A DNA stretch of 64,000 nt from Paenibacillaceae bacterium (GTDB lineage Bacteria; Bacillota; Clostridia; Lachnospirales; Lachnospiraceae): contig SVDU01000018.1 of assembly GCA_015057705.1 (NCBI GenBank), positions 45,380-109,379 of the forward strand. Reading direction: 5' to 3'. The notes under the pieces are model-generated. The model searched no databases. It had not been told where the DNA came from and saw nothing but the letters and a program-made list of their open reading frames with translations. This document shows, piece by piece, positions 61,748 through 64,000 of the stretch (the stretch's first letter is position 1; every line of letters starts with the position of its first letter). Position numbers and translations under genes: made by a program.

Positions 61748-62560
61748 ATGAAATTTATAAAAATGCAGGGAATCGGAAACGATTATGTGTATATTAACTG
61801 TTTTGAGGAATCCGTTGAGGATCCTGCAGAGCTTTCAAAAAAAGTGAGTGACCGGCATTTTGGAATCGGATCGGACGGTCTGATTCTGATCTGCCCGTCC
61901 AAAGTGGCAGACTGCCGCATGCGCATGTTTAACGCTGACGGTTCAGAGAGCCCCATGTGCGGCAATGGCATCCGCTGTGTGGGTAAGTATGTTTTCGATC
62001 ATCATCTGGTGGAAAAGACGGAGTTTGATGTGGAAACGGCAGCTGGAATCAAGCATTTAAAAGTGACTGAGGAAGATGGAAAAGCAGTCCTTTTAACGGT
62101 TGATATGGGCATCCCGGAAGTGACAAGCCAGGTACCGGAGCCCATTTGTGTTAATGGTTCGGATTATAAGTTTATCGGAGTTTCCATGGGAAATCCCCAT
62201 GCAGTTTATTATATGGATGACATTGACAGCCTGGATTTAGAGGCAATCGGACCTGGGTTTGAATATCATGAGCGTTTTCCGGAGCGTACCAATTCTGAAT
62301 TTATTCAGGTGGTAAGTCCGGAGCACATCCGCATGCGGGTGTGGGAGAGAGGCAGCGGAGAGACCTGGGCATGCGGGACTGGAGCAACAGCCAGTGCAGT
62401 TGCTTCGGCGCTTTGCGGACGCACCGCCAATACGGTGGAGGTCTCATTAAAAGGCGGCAACTTAACGATTCACTGGGACAGAGAGGGAAGCGGTCACGTA
62501 TTTATGACAGGTCCTGCTGTGGAGGTGTTTGCAGGAGAGTTGGACATAAATAATCTTTAA
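61748..62560 (+). CDS. dapF: Diaminopimelate epimerase
   Basis: The 270-residue enzyme interconverts LL- and meso-diaminopimelate for lysine and peptidoglycan synthesis. Both catalytic cysteines are present: Cys71 in PMCGNGIRC and Cys209 in WACGTGATA. Other marks are KMQGIGNDYVYI, HFGIGSDGL and GNPHAV. It is followed by dapL, so the two last steps of the pathway are together. It starts 15 bases after the ANTAR gene. Confidence 0.96.
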   Translation: MKFIKMQGIGNDYVYINCFEESVEDPAELSKKVSDRHFGIGSDGLILICPSKVADCRMRMFNADGSESPMCGNGIRCVGKYVFDHHLVEKTEFDVETAAGIKHLKVTEEDGKAVLLTVDMGIPEVTSQVPEPICVNGSDYKFIGVSMGNPHAVYYMDDIDSLDLEAIGPGFEYHERFPERTNSEFIQVVSPEHIRMRVWERGSGETWACGTGATASAVASALCGRTANTVEVSLKGGNLTIHWDREGSGHVFMTGPAVEVFAGELDINNL

Positions 62561-62575
62561 AAACAGGAGGAACCT

Positions 62576-63805
62576 ATGGTTAAGATCAATGAAAACTACT
62601 TAAAATTACCTGGAAGTTATCTGTTTTCCACCATTGCAAAAAAGGTTAATTCATATATAGAGGCAAATCCCGATAAAAAGGTGATTCGTCTTGGAATCGG
62701 TGACGTAACCCAGCCCATTGCTCCGGCAATTATTGAGGAGCTTCATGGAGCAGTAGATGAGATGGGGGAAGCGGGAACTTTTCACGGATATGCACCGGAT
62801 CTTGGTTATGGTTTTTTAAGAGAACTCATTGCCAGTGAAGATTACATTTCAAGAGGATGCCAGATCGCACCAGATGAAATTTTTGTATCTGACGGAGCGA
62901 AAAGTGACTGTGGAAATATTCAGGAGATATTCGATCAGAACTGTAAAATAGCTGTCTGTGATCCTGTTTATCCTGTTTATGTGGATTCCAATGTCATGGC
63001 TGGAAGAACCGGTGAATATGATGAAACCACAGGGAAATGGAGCAATGTCATTTACATGCCATGTACCGCAGAGAATCATTTTGTTCCAGAACTTCCAGAG
63101 GAAACTCCAGATCTTATTTACTTATGTGTTCCAAATAATCCTACCGGAACCACTCTCACCAGAGACCAGTTAAAGGTATGGGTGGATTATGCCAATGAGA
63201 CAGGTGCAGTCATTCTTTATGACGCCGCATATGAAGCTTATATTGCTCAGGAGGATGTGCCTCATTCCATCTATGAGATAGAAGGAGCCAATACCTGTGC
63301 CATTGAATTTCGTTCCTTTTCCAAGAATGCCGGTTTTACCGGTGTACGTCTTGGCTTTACCGTGATCCCCAAATCTCTGGTAAGAGGGGGAGTCATGCTC
63401 CATTCTTTATGGGCAAGACGCCACGGAACCAAGTTTAACGGTGCTCCCTATATCATTCAGAAGGCTGGAACAGCGGTTTATTCCAAAGAAGGTAAGGCTC
63501 AGTTAAAAGAACAGGTTGCCTATTACATGAGAAATGCAAAGGTGATCTATGACGGTTTAAAAGAGGCTGGCTGCGAAGTATACGGAGGTGTGAATGCACC
63601 TTATATCTGGCTGCGGGTGCCGGAAGGAATGACTTCCTGGGACTTCTTTGACCGGCTTTTAGAGGAAGCCAGCGTTGTGGGAACGCCTGGAAGCGGATTC
63701 GGTCCCAGCGGAGAAGGTTACTTCCGCCTTACAGCATTTGGAACCTATGAAAATACAGTGGAAGCCATCGAACGGATGAAAAAGATGCCGTCCTTAATAA
63801 AATAA
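62576..63805 (+). CDS. dapL: LL-diaminopimelate aminotransferase
   Basis: The 409-residue PLP enzyme converts tetrahydrodipicolinate and glutamate to LL-diaminopimelate in one step. Features are KINENYLKLPGSYLFSTI, RLGIGDVTQPIAPAI, VSDGAKSDCGNIQ, CVPNNPTGTTL, YDAAYEAYI and Lys250 in RSFSKNAGFTGVRLGF, all typical of DapL. AGGAGG precedes the ATG. Its need for glutamate fits its place in an operon headed by glutamine synthetase. Confidence 0.96.
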   Translation: MVKINENYLKLPGSYLFSTIAKKVNSYIEANPDKKVIRLGIGDVTQPIAPAIIEELHGAVDEMGEAGTFHGYAPDLGYGFLRELIASEDYISRGCQIAPDEIFVSDGAKSDCGNIQEIFDQNCKIAVCDPVYPVYVDSNVMAGRTGEYDETTGKWSNVIYMPCTAENHFVPELPEETPDLIYLCVPNNPTGTTLTRDQLKVWVDYANETGAVILYDAAYEAYIAQEDVPHSIYEIEGANTCAIEFRSFSKNAGFTGVRLGFTVIPKSLVRGGVMLHSLWARRHGTKFNGAPYIIQKAGTAVYSKEGKAQLKEQVAYYMRNAKVIYDGLKEAGCEVYGGVNAPYIWLRVPEGMTSWDFFDRLLEEASVVGTPGSGFGPSGEGYFRLTAFGTYENTVEAIERMKKMPSLIK

Positions 63806-63808
63806 ACG

Positions 63809-63837
63809 TTGACAAGTATTTAATAATTGGTTATGAT
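63809..63837 (+). promoter_or_regulatory. Consensus promoter after dapL
   Basis: TTGACA and TATGAT are separated by exactly 17 bases. A terminator lies about 80 bases further on with no open frame between. Confidence 0.65.
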
Positions 63838-63922
63838 ATTGATAAGAAAAGATTAATAAGGTTTAAGCTTAATTTGTAAGAACAAAAGCGTTCAGTACTT
63901 TAGTGGTACTGGCGCTTTTTTT
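63838..63922 (+). ncRNA. Possible short transcript or attenuated leader
   Basis: The span between the promoter at 63809-63837 and the terminator ending at 63922 would give an RNA of about 75-80 bases. No start codon with a ribosome site is present. It may be a small RNA or the leader of a gene beyond the window. Confidence 0.35.
63884..63922 (+). terminator. Rho-independent terminator
   Basis: AAAAGCG and CGCTTTT form the outer stem, CAGTAC and GTACTG the inner stem, with a single mismatch region between, and a run of seven T residues follows. Confidence 0.9.
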
Positions 63923-63936
63923 AACTTTATAGGAAA

Positions 63937-63966
63937 TTGCGCAAATAGTCAAAGATAGTGTATAAT
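63937..63966 (+). promoter_or_regulatory. Promoter at the right edge
   Basis: TTGCGC and TATAAT are 18 bases apart. TCAAAG and CTTTGA flank the -10 as an inverted repeat, and AGTCAAAGATAGT resembles part of a CtsR site. The gene it drives is outside the window. Confidence 0.5.
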
Positions 63967-64000
63967 GACTTTGAAATAAAAAATAGCATAGCAAAAGAGC

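Overview
The window reads as a chromosomal segment of a low-to-moderate G+C Gram-positive anaerobe, most likely a Lachnospiraceae member close to Lacrimispora / Clostridium cluster XIVa. The reasons are strong AGGAGG-type ribosome sites, TTGACA/TATAAT promoters, the DapL route to diaminopimelate, a GSI-alpha glutamine synthetase followed by an ANTAR protein, an OpuC permease/binding-protein fusion, a CdaA-CdaR pair and an SLH surface protein. The genus is inference; no rRNA or tRNA gene was seen.

Bases 1-3851 are visibly more A+T rich than the rest. They hold the end of a cytosine-5 DNA methyltransferase, an Eco47II/Sau96I-like endonuclease, an HNH endonuclease, a cold-shock-like/PD-(D/E)XK-like protein and two small genes: a probably transferred restriction-modification island. 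Bases 4117-9814 are a beta-glucoside cluster: PRD regulator, PTS EIIBC, metallo-beta-lactamase-fold hydrolase and GH1 6-phospho-beta-glucosidase. After a DUF2798 membrane gene and gene debris (an etfA remnant) comes a second sugar locus at 10854-15927 with an AraC regulator, a GPH symporter and a GH2 glycosidase.

Bases 16085-28725 hold a flavodoxin-like protein, a GntR-TrkA_C regulator resembling the c-di-AMP sensor BusR, a 7TM sensor kinase with a SARP-type response regulator, a 1528-residue SLH surface protein and an OpuC-like osmoprotectant transporter whose promoter overlaps an inverted repeat. Bases 28885-33509 encode a MacAB-like exporter with two paralogous permeases. Bases 33630-37183 hold two uncharacterised membrane proteins with the c-di-AMP synthase CdaA and its YbbR partner. 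HPr and enzyme I follow.

Bases 39345-54172 carry a polysaccharide-polymerase-like protein, an AraC regulator divergent from a D-Ala-D-Ala ligase homologue plus a DapF homologue with serines at both catalytic cysteine positions, a large GGDEF-EAL protein, two aminotransferases, a YtvI-like protein, a GH25 protein, a MATE exporter and a NifX-like protein. A minus-strand ABC-2 exporter (54247-56660) diverges from a cadmium/zinc resistance operon (57047-59584) with a recognisable ArsR/SmtB operator. The window ends with glnA-ANTAR-dapF-dapL, preceded by a structured leader that looks like an attenuator.

The best leads for something undescribed are the Ser/Ser DapF homologue coupled to a ligase, the BusR-like regulator with a candidate operator at the osmolyte transporter, the glnA leader with its ANTAR partner, and the two unnamed membrane proteins beside cdaA. 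All names come from motif recognition by eye; no database search was run.
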